NCBI GenBank assembly: GCA_019918135.1
Contig: WBZZ01001207.1
Span: forward strand, 42,501-106,500
Source of the DNA: Paulinella micropora
Taxonomy: Eukaryota > Cercozoa > Imbricatea > Euglyphida > Paulinellidae
Direction: 5' to 3'
Length of the DNA stretch: 64,000 nt
Below the pieces are notes generated by a model. It worked only from the letters and a program-made list of their open reading frames with translations. It did not search any database and was not told where the DNA came from. Every line of letters begins with the position of its first letter. Within the stretch, counting starts at the first letter, position 1. A program made the position numbers and the translations under genes. Below are positions 19,961 through 31,050 of the stretch, in pieces.

Positions 19961-22192
19961 ATGCACCAGCCCGGCCCTGACCGCCAGCCGTGGCGCCCGT
20001 GGCACCTCCTCCTGCTGTGCGGGTGGCTCCGGGCCGCCGGCGCCGGGTGCCCGTACCCGCTGCAATGCCCGACCCAAGAGGAGGCGTGCCCCTCGGTCGT
20101 GTGCCCCGGCGGCGCCACGATCCTCGAGCTGACGACGGCGGCCCCGCAGGACACGTTCGTGTGGCCCCTGTGGCCGCCCGCCGCCCCGACGGCGCGCCGC
20201 CGCCGCCAGGCCCAGGCCGGGGCCGTCCCGACGTCGTTCACGGTCGACTGGGGGGACGGCTCGCCCCCCACGCAGTGCCTGGACGCCGGGCGTTGCGCCT
20301 TGCGCGCACGCGTACGCCGCTGCCGGCACGTACACGGTGACGGCGGACCCCGGCAGACGCTACCCCGTGCGCGGCTGGGCGCTGACGCCCGCCTGGCACG
20401 CCACGGCGCCCGCGGGCCTGCGGCTGCGCGCCGTGAGGCAGTGGGGGGAGCTGCGCTTCCACGAGACGAGCGGCTACCACCTGTACGCGGCGCCTGGGCT
20501 CGCGTACGTGCCGACGCTGGCTTCGCTGCCTGACACGGGGCTGGTGCAGAGCTGGGACTACAGCTTCGCCAACCTCACCACTCCGCTGCCTGACGTGAGC
20601 TACGGGCTCAACGTGTCGGGCGCCGAGTCGGTGGTCGGCCTGTTCGAGGGCTCCACTGGCCTGACGGGCCTGTACGGCATACGAGGCTGGGACACGCGCC
20701 GGCTGCGCAACGCCAGCCGCGCGTTCGCGGGCCTGCCAGCGCTGATGGAGCTCGACCTGTCGCGCTGGGACACCGCCCTGCTCGAGGACGTGAGCGAACT
20801 ATTCGCGGGCAGCGCGGCGCTCACGTGGACGGGGGTCGGCGGCTGGACGTCGCTGCCGAGCCTGTCGCGCTTCTCGGGGCTGTTCCAGGGCCTAGGCAGC
20901 GACTTCCGGGAAGCGGTCACTAGCTGGTCGACGCCCGCGCTCGTGGCGGGCTCGGCCGACTGCACGCGGCTGGCCCCGTACACTGCACTGAGCCAGGCGC
21001 ACTGGCCCGCCGCGTGCTCGCGCTCGCACTTCCTGGCGCTCGTGCGCACGCACATCCCCAACGCCCTGGCCATGCTGACGCTGTCGCCCGCGGCCGGCCC
21101 CGGCCAGGGCGGCACGTACGGCGTGGACTGGGGGGACGGGTCGGCACCCGGCGCCTGTAACCACACTAACGACGCCGTCTGCAACCACACGTACGTGGGC
21201 GCCGGCGACTACTGGCTGCGCCTGAGCGGCCGCGTGGACGGGCTGTGGTACGTAGAGGGCGCTATTGTGGTGGAGGTGGTGGCGTGGGGTGACGTGCAAC
21301 TGTACCACCCCGTCGGCAGCACGACCCCGCTCTTCACGCGAGTGGCGCCGTACCTAGCTAACGACAAGTACCTGCTGCGCTACCTGGCGCCGACGGCCGG
21401 CTCGCGGGCCCTGCACGGCGTGGCGCCCGAGTACCTGCTGCTGGAATGAGCGAGTTCGTGGGCGACGCGCGCAACTGGGACTGGTCGTGGCTCACGCCCG
21501 CGACCCATCCCAACGGCTTCGCCAGCCTGTTTCAGGACTGCGTCAAGTTCAACCAGGACCTCGACGGCTGGAACACGAGCGGCGTGGCTAACCTCGCAGG
21601 CACGTTTTTGGGCGCAAGGGCCTTCAACGGCAGCATCGGGGGCTGGAACACGAGCCAGGTCACGAGCATGAGCTGGACCTTAAATGGCGCGTACGCCTTT
21701 GATCGGCCGGTCGGTGGCTGGGACATCAGCCAGGTCACCACCCTAGAGGGGGCGTTCGGGGAAGCGTTAGCTTTCAACCAGCCGATCGGCGGCTGGAACA
21801 CGAGCCGGGTCACCAGCCTATTCTCGACGTTCACGGGCGCACAGGCCTTTAACCAGCCGATCGGCGGCTGGGACATAAGCCGCGTCACTAACCTAGCGAA
21901 TACCTTCTTAGGTGACCCGTCGTCCAGGAATCCGTGTGTGTTTAACCAGCCCCTGGGCAACTGGAAAGTGTCGGCCGCCGTGGCTGCCGGGAATATACGT
22001 GGTATGTTCGCTGGCAATTGCGTGTTTGATCAGGACCTCACGGCCTGGAACGTGACCTCGAGATTGGGGGCAGATGTGTGCCAGCAGCTGTTTCAGCCTG
22101 GGGGGATCTTCCAGTCTGGCGTAGGTATCAGGCCGAGCAACCTGCCCGCAGTCTGCAGCGGCTCCTACGTGCGCGGTTGTGGTAAGCGTTAA
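19961..22192 (+). pseudogene. PKD-BspA surface protein, copy 3 (two frameshifts)
   Basis: Same architecture as copy 2: signal peptide, Cys head, PKD, BspA, PKD, DUF285 repeats, Cys-containing tail. The frame changes at about 20290, where one extra G occurs in GACGCCGGG compared with the other copies. It changes again at about 21445, where one base is missing before the conserved FVGDAR motif. As read, translation would stop soon after the first PKD domain begins. All three segments keep clean codons, so decay is recent or the indels are sequencing errors. Asn-rich N-glycosylation sites in the second PKD domain (NHTND, NHTY) differ from copies 1 and 2. Confidence 0.75.
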
Positions 22193-22303
22193 GCAGAAGA
22201 AGCCAGACACGTAGTTCTGAGGGAGCTGAGGCGACGGGGTAGTCTTCTGTCTTCCTTGGTTTAGTCTTGCTTTGGGGGGAGCCGCTGTGTGCAGCCTCTG
22301 CCT

Positions 22304-22309
22304 AATAAA
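22304..22309 (+). terminator. Poly(A) signal, PKD-BspA copy 3
   Basis: AATAAA in CCTAATAAACTCGAG, 112 bp past the stop. Downstream, 22310-22693 is GC-rich spacer; only its first 90 bp match the other spacers. Confidence 0.65.
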
Positions 22310-22693
22310 CTCGAGTTAGTGCCTAGGCTGGCTGTCCACCAACGTCCACGACGTACATCGTCAACCGGAGGCTTTTCTGCGTGCCGGAGAGAGGTCGGCC
22401 AGCCCGAGCGAGCGCCGCTACGACCCCGGTGGCGGCAGGCCAGTGGCGCCTGGTCTCGGTCCGCCGGTGGCACCGCTGGCCCGCAGGGTCATTTGGCGTG
22501 TGACCGACTGTCCCCGGGGGCCGCTCAGCTGCGGCGGCTTGGCTGCCCAGTAAGTAAGTCTGGTTTAATCCACAAAGAAGACAGTGCCAAGTCAACAGAG
22601 CCTCCTGTGTTAGAGCGTGGCGCTCTCTCTCTCACTCTCTTCATGTTGGCCAGGCCGGCTGGCCCTAGCCCAGGCGCTGCCGCCGCCGGGCTC

Positions 22694-22915
22694 TCAGGGC
22701 CCGGGCCCGAACCAGACGGTGGCCTCCTGAATGCTGGCTTCCGGGGACGGCGAGGCCGAAGCAGAGGCCGGGACCGGGGCCGGGGCCGAGGGGCTCGGGT
22801 CCGGCGTACAGTACGCCGCGACGGAGGCGCCCCCGCGGCCAGCGCCAGCCACCGCCAGCCACAACAGCAGCCGCCACAACCACACCCACAGCCACGTACC
22901 CCGGCGTCGGTGCAT
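22694..22915 (-). CDS. Possible small secreted protein
   Basis: A 73-aa ORF from ATG 22915 starts with three Arg and a Trp/Leu-rich hydrophobic stretch ending AVAGAG, a good signal peptide. It continues with a Pro/Ala/Ser tail (PAPVPASASASPSPE). It lies downstream of copy 4 on the same strand. It could be a real small secreted protein or a chance frame in GC-rich DNA. No family is recognised. The 22916-23279 stretch beside it is GC-rich spacer with no supported gene. Confidence 0.3.
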   Translation of the reverse strand: MHRRRGTWLWVWLWRLLLWLAVAGAGRGGASVAAYCTPDPSPSAPAPVPASASASPSPEASIQEATVWFGPGP

Positions 22916-23279
22916 GAATAGCACGGGTAGGGACGGCAGAGCCAGGGCGCTAGGCTTTGCCAAGCTAGCAGCGCCGCCCGCGCGGCCGCACCCCCTACCT
23001 CCCCCTCCGGGGGCGCGTCCCGTGCCAAGGAGAGGGGCGCCGTTCTCCCCCCGCCCTGCCCCCTCCCGGAAGGGGGAGGGGCGGCCCGGAGAGGGGGGTC
23101 CAGGAGGCTCCGGAGAGGGGGGGCCCGGAGGAGGGAGCTCGGAGGGAGAGAGTCCCCGGCCGGCGCAGCCCCCGGAGCCTACGGACCCCGGGCTGCCGCG
23201 GCCCCCCTGGCTCACATCCACCACGCCCGCCCGCCCGCCGGGGCCCGCCGAAGGCCGGCGCAGCCGAAGGCCGGCGCAG

Positions 23280-25436
23280 TTATTGTTCCCCCTGATTTTT
23301 GCCGCACCCCCGGACGTAGCCAGTACACTGGGCCGGCAGGTGGCTCGGCTGGATGCCTTGGTCGGGCGTGTACACACCATAGGGCTGGAAGATCCGTGCG
23401 CACGCGCCCGCCCCGGCCGAATGCAGGCTGAGGTTCCAGCTCCGGAGGTCCTGATCGAACACACAGTTGCCCATGAACATGCCCCACAGGCCGCCATTTT
23501 CCCAGCCCGCCGCGGCCGACACGTCCCAGCTGCCCAGGGGCTGGTTAAAGACGCAGTTGTGCAGCGGACAAGCCAGGGCGTACGACAGGCGGGTGACCCG
23601 GCCGGTGGGCCAGCCGTCGAGGGGCTGGTTGAAGGCCCTGGCGTCCAGGAAGATCGAGTCCAGGTTCGTGGCGGACGACGTCCGCCACCCGCCCAGCGGC
23701 CGGTTGAAGCTGAAGGCGGACGCGAAGGCCCCGTGCAGGTTCGTGACACCGCTCACGTCCCAGTCCTCGACGCTGCCGTTGAAGCTGAAGGCGGCCGCGA
23801 AAGTGCTGTCCAGGCTCGCGACGCCGCTCGTGTTCCAGCCGCCGAGGTCCTGGTTGAATTGGTGGCAGTGTTCGAACAGGCTGCGCAAGCCCTGGGGGTG
23901 GGTCGCGGGCGTGAGCCACGACCAGTCCCAGTCGCGCGCGTCGCCCACAAACTCTGTCATTTGGTACAGCAGGTACTCGGGCGCCACGCCGTGCAGCGCC
24001 CGCGAGCCGGCCGTGGGGGCCAGGTACCGCAGCGCGTAGCATTTCTCCGCAGGGGCGCTGGACGAGTCGGAGCAGTCGCCGGGCAGGTACGGCCTCGTCA
24101 AGAGCGGCTCAGTGCTGTCGACGGGGTGGTACAGCTGCACGTCGCCCCACGCCAGCACGTCGACGACGCACGCGCCGGTCAGGTACCACCACCCGTCCAC
24201 GCGGCCGCCGAGGCGCAGCCAGTAGTCGCCGGCGCCCGCGTACCGGTGCCGGCACTGGGCGCCGCTGGCGTGGACGCAGGCGCTGGGGCGGGTGGCGTCC
24301 CCCCAGTCCACCGTGAAGTTCGGCCCGCCGCCGGCCGTGGGCGACAGCCCCAGCGTGGCGGTGGTGTTAGCGTACGACACCCGCACCAGCGCCAGCAGAG
24401 AGGAGCGCGCGCACGCCGCGGGCCAGTGCGCCGGGCCCAGCGCCGTGTACGGCGCCAGCCGGGCGCAGTCGGCCGAGCCCGCGGCGAGCGCGGGCGTCGA
24501 CCAGCCGGTGAGCACTTCCCGGAAGTCGCGGCCTAGGCCCCGGAACAGCCCCGCGAAGCGCGACAGCCTCGGCAACGACGTCCAGGCGCCGACCCCCGTG
24601 CGCGTGAGCGCCGAGCTGCCGTCGAACAGTTCGCTCACGTCCTCGAGCCGGGCGGTGTCCCAGCGCGACAGGTCCAGCGTGGCTAGTGCCGGCAGGCCCG
24701 CGAACGCGCGGCTCGCGTTGCGCAGCCGGCGCGTGTCCCAGGCGCTCGTGCCGTCCAGGCTCGCCAGCCCCGCCGAGCCCTCGAACAGGCCGACCGCCGA
24801 CTCGGCGCCCGACACGTTGAGCCCGTCGCTCGGGTCCGGCAGCGGGGTGGTGAGGCCGGCGAAGCTGTAGTCCCAGGCGCGCACGAGACCCGCGTCCCGC
24901 AGCGAGGCCGGCGGGGGCACGTACGCGAGCCCGGGCGCCGCGTACAGGTGGTAGCCGCTCGTCGCGTGGAAGCGCAGCTCGCCCCACTGCACGATGGCGT
25001 CCAGCCGCAGGCCCGCGGGCGCCGTGGCGTGCCAGGCCGGCGTCAGCGCCCAGCCGCGCACGGGGTCGGGCCCGCCGGGGTCCGCCGTCACCGTGTACGT
25101 GCCGGCCAGCGCGTACGTGTGCGCGCAGGGCGAGGCGCCGGCGTCCAGGCACGGCGTGGGGGGCGAGCCGTCCCCCCAGTCCACCGTGAACGAAGTCGGG
25201 ACGGCGGCCTGGGCCTGGCGACGGCGCGCCGTCGGGGCGGCGTCCGGCCACAGCGGCCACACGAACGTGTCCTGGGCGCCCGCCGTCGTCAGCTCGAGGA
25301 TGGTCACGCTGCTAGCACGCCCGGCCGCGGGGCAGCCGGGCGGCAGGCACACGAACGGGCAGTAGGCGCGGACCCCGGCCCGCCACAGGCCCCAGAGGGC
25401 CCACAGGCTCCACCAGGCTGCGCGAGCAGGGTGCAT
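23280..25436 (-). CDS. PKD-BspA surface protein, copy 4, intact and inverted
   Basis: An intact 718-aa ORF on the minus strand, convergent with copy 3 and divergent from copy 5. It has a signal peptide (Trp-rich, ending GVRA), a Cys head that differs from the other copies (CPFVCLPPGC), PKD-like domain 1 with VDWGDGS, a BspA-like region, PKD-like domain 2 with VDWGDATRPSAC, and about seven DUF285 repeats with FNRPLGGW and FNQPLDGW. The C terminus keeps the QCTGYVRGCG motif shared with copy 5. The repeat region is more diverged than between copies 1-3, so copies 4 and 5 look like a separate branch of the family. Confidence 0.8.
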   Translation of the reverse strand: MHPARAAWWSLWALWGLWRAGVRAYCPFVCLPPGCPAAGRASSVTILELTTAGAQDTFVWPLWPDAAPTARRRQAQAAVPTSFTVDWGDGSPPTPCLDAGASPCAHTYALAGTYTVTADPGGPDPVRGWALTPAWHATAPAGLRLDAIVQWGELRFHATSGYHLYAAPGLAYVPPPASLRDAGLVRAWDYSFAGLTTPLPDPSDGLNVSGAESAVGLFEGSAGLASLDGTSAWDTRRLRNASRAFAGLPALATLDLSRWDTARLEDVSELFDGSSALTRTGVGAWTSLPRLSRFAGLFRGLGRDFREVLTGWSTPALAAGSADCARLAPYTALGPAHWPAACARSSLLALVRVSYANTTATLGLSPTAGGGPNFTVDWGDATRPSACVHASGAQCRHRYAGAGDYWLRLGGRVDGWWYLTGACVVDVLAWGDVQLYHPVDSTEPLLTRPYLPGDCSDSSSAPAEKCYALRYLAPTAGSRALHGVAPEYLLYQMTEFVGDARDWDWSWLTPATHPQGLRSLFEHCHQFNQDLGGWNTSGVASLDSTFAAAFSFNGSVEDWDVSGVTNLHGAFASAFSFNRPLGGWRTSSATNLDSIFLDARAFNQPLDGWPTGRVTRLSYALACPLHNCVFNQPLGSWDVSAAAGWENGGLWGMFMGNCVFDQDLRSWNLSLHSAGAGACARIFQPYGVYTPDQGIQPSHLPAQCTGYVRGCGKNQGEQ

Positions 25437-25599
25437 AGCCAGCCAGCTGTCACCCGCGGAGGAGGCTAGCGGGGGAGGTGGCTACTGGTGGCTTTGGGAA
25501 CAACAGACCCCCGGGGGCGGCGGGCAGACGCCCCTTGCTCTCCCCCCCCCCCCTCCCTACCCCCGCCGCCGCGTGTCCCCCTGCCCTGCTCTCCCCCGG

Positions 25600-26800
25600 C
25601 CGGCACGGGGAGGGTGGCCGCGCGCGCCAGCAGCCAAGCGGCCTGGCCGGCCGGGTGGCACAGGAGGCCCTCGCGAAGGGGCCGGGTGGCTCAGCCGGCC
25701 GGGGTTGTCTGGTCGGGGGTGGCACAGAGGTCCCCCCTCTGCCGGCCAAGTGGCACGGCTGGCCTGACTGGCCGGGTCGGGGGTGGCACTGACGCCCCCC
25801 GCCCTGCCGGCCGGGTGGCACAGCCGGCCGCGGCTTTCGCGGGTCTGGGTGGCACCGGTCGCCGGATCTCTGAGGGGCAAAGGTACTTGCTTGGCCGGAC
25901 CCTCTGCTTGCCTTTTTTTCCCCCCTCCCCTCTCCCCTCTCCCCTCTCCCTTCTCCCTTCTCCCCTCTCCCCTCCCGCGGCCGAACATTGTGCAGGCCCC
26001 GCCCAGGCTTTTTATGCAATGTGGCGGTCCGGTGGCCAGTGCCACCGGTAGCTTTTTTGGCCCGGTCGCAAGACCAGACGAATTTTCTTTGCCCAACCCC
26101 ACCCATAAGTGTCCAAGTAGCGAGAATCGCACTTGTGGTTTGAGGCCCCGGGGGGGTGCCACCCCAGACATATAAATTCAGGCACTGCCCTTACAGGACT
26201 AAAAAAACACCGCTATTTACGGGTAAGAAAGGAAAAAGTTTTATTAGTGACTGGTTGTCGATAGGCAGGACTGGCTCCGATGCCATTTTGCACCCGGGTG
26301 GCACCCGTAACCCTCCGGCGAGGTCAGGCAGGGCTTGGACCCACCAGGGCGATTCTCGCTACTAGGACACTTACGCCCCGCCGGCCTTAGTTTTCCGGGT
26401 AGTACGGGAAATCTCCCTGATCCTGCGGTCACCACAAAAAGCAGTCGGTGGCACCGGGCACCGGACCAGTGTCGGATAGAAAAGCCTGGGGGGGGGGCTG
26501 CACAATGTTCGGCCGCGGGGAGGGAGAGGGGAGAAGGGAGAAGGGAAGGGAGAAGGGAGAGGGGAGAGGGGAGGGGGGGGAGAAAAAGGCAGTCGACCGT
26601 ATCCGGCCAAACGAATCTAGCCACCCGAGCGGGAGGACCTGGCCGTCTCATGCCACCCGTCCGGAAAAGCAGCGCCTTTCCTGCCACCCGGCCGGAAAAG
26701 CAGCGCCTTTCCTGCCACCCGACCGGAAAAGCAGCGCCTTTCTTGCCACCCGGCCGAGAAAGCAGGGCCTCTCGTGTTCCCGGGGGAGGGGGGGGGGCGA
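25600..26800. repeat. Palindromic iteron module A
   Basis: Symmetric structure between the divergent copies 4 and 5. On the left, about six direct copies of GTGGCAC in a GGCCGGGTGGCAC context (25650-25860) are followed by a CCCCTCT pyrimidine tract (25920-25975). The right side mirrors it: a purine tract (26515-26580), then copies of TGCCACCCGGCCGG every 31 bp (26600-26770). Between lies an imperfect palindrome: CCGCGGCCGAACATTGTGCAG (25975) pairs with its complement at 26500-26520, and AAGTGTCC.AGTAGCGAGAATCG (26106) with 26350-26373. The AT-richer centre holds CATATAAAT (26167) and TTTTATTAG. It suits a replication origin or a bidirectional control region. Repeated as module B. The flanking 26800-27162 stretch holds TTTTAGCAC repeats and no gene. 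Confidence 0.8.
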
Positions 26801-27162
26801 CTCTTCCGGCCGCCCGGACCTCACCACCGCGTTTAGCAAACTCCCCCCCCCCCGAGTTTTAGCACCGCGTTGGGCAAAAAAACACCCCCTCTCTACCCTA
26901 GGTTTTAGCACAGCCTTGAGCAAAAAAGCACCCCTCCCCCATCCCTACCCTAGGTTTCAGCCCCGCGTTTGGCAAGAGGGCGCGTTCGGTGCCAGGGAGG
27001 GGCGCAGTGCGGGGGGGGGGGGGGGCGGGAGGTGGGAAGAGGCGCCCCCCTGGGCTTCTCTCCCTGCCGCACCACGCCGGCGGTAGGGGGGACGCCGTCT
27101 TCCTCACCCCCCCCCCCCCGCCCTCCCCCTGCATTTGCTAAACCACCCGCCCCGAGCTACAG

Positions 27163-29377
27163 ATGCACCCCGCCTCTGCCCGCCAACCGTGGCGCCCGTG
27201 GCCCCTCCTCCTCCTGCTGTGCGGGTGGCTGCGGGCCGCCGGCGCCGGGTGCCCGTACCCGCTCCAGTGCCCGACCCAAGAGGAGGCGTGCCCTTTGGTC
27301 GTGTGCCCCGGCGGCGCCACGATCCTCGAGCTGACGACGGCGGCCCCGCAGGACACGTTCGTGTGGCCCCTGTGGCCGCCCGCCGCCCCGACTGCGCGCC
27401 GTCGCCGCCAGGCGCAGGCCGGGGCCGTCCCGACGTCGTTCACGGTCGACTGGGGGGACGGCTCGCCCCCCACGCCGTGCCTGGACGCAGGCGCCGCGCC
27501 GTGCGCACACACGTACGCTGCTCCCGGCACGTACACACTGACGGCGGACCCCGGCGGACGCTACCCCGTGCGCGGCTGGGCGCTGACGCCCGCGTGGCAC
27601 GCCACGGCGCCCGCGGGCCTGCGGCTGGACGCCATCGTGCAGTGGGGGGAGCTGCGCTTCCACGCGACGAGCGGCTACCACCTGTACGCGGCGCCGGGGC
27701 TCGCGTACGTGCTGCCGCTGGCTTCGCTGGCCGACGCCGGGCTCGTGCAGAGCTGGGACTACAGCTTTGCCCACCTCACGTCCGAGCTGGGCTGCGACAC
27801 GAGCTACGGGCTCAACCTGTCGGGCGCCGAGTCGGTGGTAGGCCTCTTCGAGGGCTCGACCGGCGTGGCCCGGCCGCACGGAGCTAGCCGGTGGGACACG
27901 CACCGGTTGCGCAACGCGAGCCGCGCGTTCGCGGGCCTGCCGGCACTAGCCACGCTGGACCTGTCGCGCTGGCACACCGCTCGGCTCGAGGACGTGACAG
28001 AGATGTTCGACGGTGGCGCGGCGCTCACGCGCACTGGCGTCGGGGCCTGGACCGGGCTGCCAAGCCTGCAGCGCTTCGCGGGGCTGTTCCGCGGCCTAGG
28101 CCGCGACTTCCGGGAGCCGCTCACTGCCTGGACGACGCCGGCGCTGGCCCCTGGCTCGGTGGACTGCTCGCGGCTGGCGCCGTACACGGCGCTGGACCCG
28201 ACGCGCTGGCCCGCCGCGTGCTCACGCTCGGTGTTCTCTGCGCTCGTGCGCACGACCTACCCTAGTGCCACGGCCGCGCTGACGCTCGCGCCCACGGCCG
28301 GCCCGGGCGCGAACTTTACGGTGGACTGGGGGGACGGGTCGGCGCCCGGCTCGTGCGCGCACGCCGGCGGCGCCGTGTGCACGCACGTGTACGCCAGCGC
28401 CGGCGACTACTGGCTGCGGCTCAGCGGCCGCGTGGACGGGCTGCAGTACGTAGAGGGCGCCTGGGTAGTGGACGTGGTGGCGTGGGGCGACGTGCAGCTG
28501 TACCACCCCGTCGGCAGCACGACCCCGCTGTTCGCGCGGGGGGTAGGCGGGTCTCCACTGCGCTACCTGGCGCCGACGACCGGCTCGCGGGCCCTGCAAG
28601 GCGTGGCGCCCGAGTACCTGCTGCGCTCGATGAGCGAGTTCGTGGGCGACGCGCGCGACTGGGACTGGTCGTGGCTCACCCCCGCCACGCACCCCAACGG
28701 CTTCCGCTCCCTGTTCGAAGGCTGCACCAAATTTAACCAGGACCTCGACGGCTGGAACACGAGCGGCGTCGCTAGCCTCGCCTATACCTTCGCCCAGGCG
28801 ACTGCCTTCAACGGCAGTCTCGAGAGGTGGGATACTAGACAAGTCACGAACCTGATCCAAACCTTCTACAAGGCCAATTCCTTCAACCGACCGCTCGGCG
28901 CCTGGGATGTCCGCCAGGTCACAGTCATGGTCAGGACGTTTGGGGAGGCGTTGGCTTTCAACCAGCCGCTGGGCGCTTGGAACACTACCTCTCTCACTAG
29001 AATGGGCTCAGTCTTTTAACAACGCCAGGGCGTTCAACCAGAACATCAACAGCTGGAAGACCAGCAAAGTCACTGACATGAGCTACGCTTTTGCTTGTGG
29101 CAACAATATGTGCGCGTTCAACCAGCCCCTGGGCAGCTGGGACGTGTCGACCGCCGCCGGAACCGACGGCGAAGTAGGAGGAATGGAGGCCATGTTTATG
29201 GGCAATTGTGTTTTCGACCAGGACGTCATGGCCTGGAACCTAGCTTCGCACCCAAGCGGTGCACAGGCGTGCGCACCTATCTTCCAGGGTTATGGTACGC
29301 TTACGGGAGGCGGTATCCGGCCAAGCAACCTGCCGGGGCAGTGCACGGGCTACGTCCGCGGGTGTGTTAATGGGTAG
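27163..29377 (+). pseudogene. PKD-BspA surface protein, copy 5 (one frameshift)
   Basis: Signal peptide with LLLLLCGWLRAAGAG, then the same Cys head as copies 1-3, PKD domain 1, BspA region, PKD domain 2 and DUF285 repeats. The first frame ends at 29019 within the repeats; the second picks up at once in the next frame, with FNQNINSWKTSKVTDM, and runs to 29377, ending in the YVRGC tail. One base is gained or lost at about 29010, in TCTTTTAAC. Only the last 115 residues are affected, so a shorter secreted product could still be made. The gene lies between modules A and B, as though the cassette moved together with the module. Confidence 0.75.
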
Positions 29378-29599
29378 GACGTCTAGCTCGGCTGAGGGTG
29401 GTGAGCTGCCAGGGTTGCGTGCACCGAGGAGGCAGGAAGAGGGCCTAGGCGTAGTCAAACTAAAAAGGAGATTTTGGTACAGACTGACTGAGGTCACTGC
29501 ACCGACCGGCGCTCGGGGGGGGGGGGGGGGGGTGGCAGGCCAGGACAGGGTGATAACGCAGGGGGGCAGTGCTCGTTCCTGCTTCCCGGCCCAAGGGCA

Positions 29600-30800
29600 A
29601 GCGCTACTAGCACGAGCGGCCTGGTCCTGTCGGCCGGGTGGCACAGAACGCCATCTCTTTCGGCCGGTGGCACAGGATACCATCTCTTTTTCGGTCAGGT
29701 GGCACGAACGGCGCCACCTTTCCCGGCCGGGTGGCACAGCTGGCCTGGGCTGTCTGGTCGGGGTGGCACTGACGCCCCCACTCTTCCGGCCGGGTGGCAC
29801 AGATAGCCTGTCTCTTTGGTCGGGGTGGCACCGATCGCCGGATATCCTTAGGAGGAGAGGGTATCCGTTTGGCCGGACATTCTGCCTGCCTTTTTTTCTC
29901 CCCTCCCCTCTCCCCTCTCCCTTCTCCCTTCTTCCCTCTCCCCTCTCCCCTCCCGTGGCCGAGCATTGTGCAGGCCCCGCCCAGGCTTTTTATGCAATGT
30001 GGCGGTCAGGTGGCCAGTGCCACCGGTAGCTTTTGGGCCCGGCCGCAGGACCGGACGAATTTTCTTTGCCTGACCCCAAAAAAATCCCGTGGGGCGTAAG
30101 TGTCCAAGTAGCGAGAATCGCACTTGTGGTTTGAGGCCCCGGGGGGGTGCCACCCCAGACATATAAAATTAAGGCACTGCCCTTACAGGACTAAAAAACA
30201 CCGCTATTTACGGTTAAAAAAGGAAAAAGTTAATTTAGTGATTGGTTGTCGATAGTCAGGACCGGCTCCGATGCCATTTTGTACCCGGGTGGCACCCGTA
30301 ACCACCCGGCGAGGTCAGGCCGGGCTTGGACCCACCAGGGCGATTCTTGCTTTTAGGACACTTACGCCCCGCCGGCCTTAGTTTTCCGGGTAGTACGGGA
30401 AATTTCCCCTGGTTCTGCGGTCATCACAGAAAAGCAGTCGGTGGCACCTGGCACCGGAGCAGTGTTGGACCGAAAAGCCTGGGGGGGGGCCTGCACAATG
30501 TTGGGCCGCGGGGAGGGAGAAGGGAGAAGGGAGAAGGGAAGGGAGAAGGGAGAGGGGGGGAGGGAGGGGGGGGGAGAAAAAGGCAGTCGATCGTATCCGG
30601 CCAAACAAATCTAGCCACCCGACCGGGAGAAGCCCGGTCACCCCTGCCACACCACCATTGAATTTCCCGGCGTGATAGTCGGTCGGCGGTGCCACCTCAT
30701 CCTGTCTACCGGCCGGTGGCGCCACCAACTCCCTTGACTTGGCTGGGCAGTGCCACCGGCCGTGATGGCTCGGCCGGGGAGTGCCACCCGAGGAGGCTCG
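29600..30800. repeat. Palindromic iteron module B
   Basis: Direct repeat of module A, about 4.0 kb away. It has about seven GTGGCAC iterons roughly 30 bp apart (29636-29830), a pyrimidine tract (29890-29955), the same palindromic core including CATATAAAA (30161) and the CGAGAATCGC / GCGATTCTTGC pair, a purine tract (30505-30580), then inverted GCCAC elements (30610-30800). Core identity with module A is high, while the iteron arrays have diverged. The remaining parts of 29378-31050 hold GC-rich spacer with no supported gene. Confidence 0.8.
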
Positions 30801-31050
30801 CCGTTCCGTCGGCATGCCCGCTGGCAGCACCTGGCCCAGCCAGGCCCAAGCCCAACAGGAAGGGGGGGAGAATCTAAATTTTAATCAGGCGCCAAGCAGG
30901 AGGCCTGGCTTTTTACGAGCACTAGCGTAGCTTCTTCCAGCCTGCAAGCGTACTCTGCCTGTCTTGGCCAGCCGCTCAGCAGCCGGGCGCCGGAGCGCTG
31001 CAGGTTCGCACGCTGTCCGGCGTGGGGGGGCGCACGTGCTCCCGGGGGAG

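Noticed and set aside
22731..24536. 601-aa plus-strand ORF
   Set aside because: It is antisense to PKD-BspA copy 4, which shows clear domains on the other strand.
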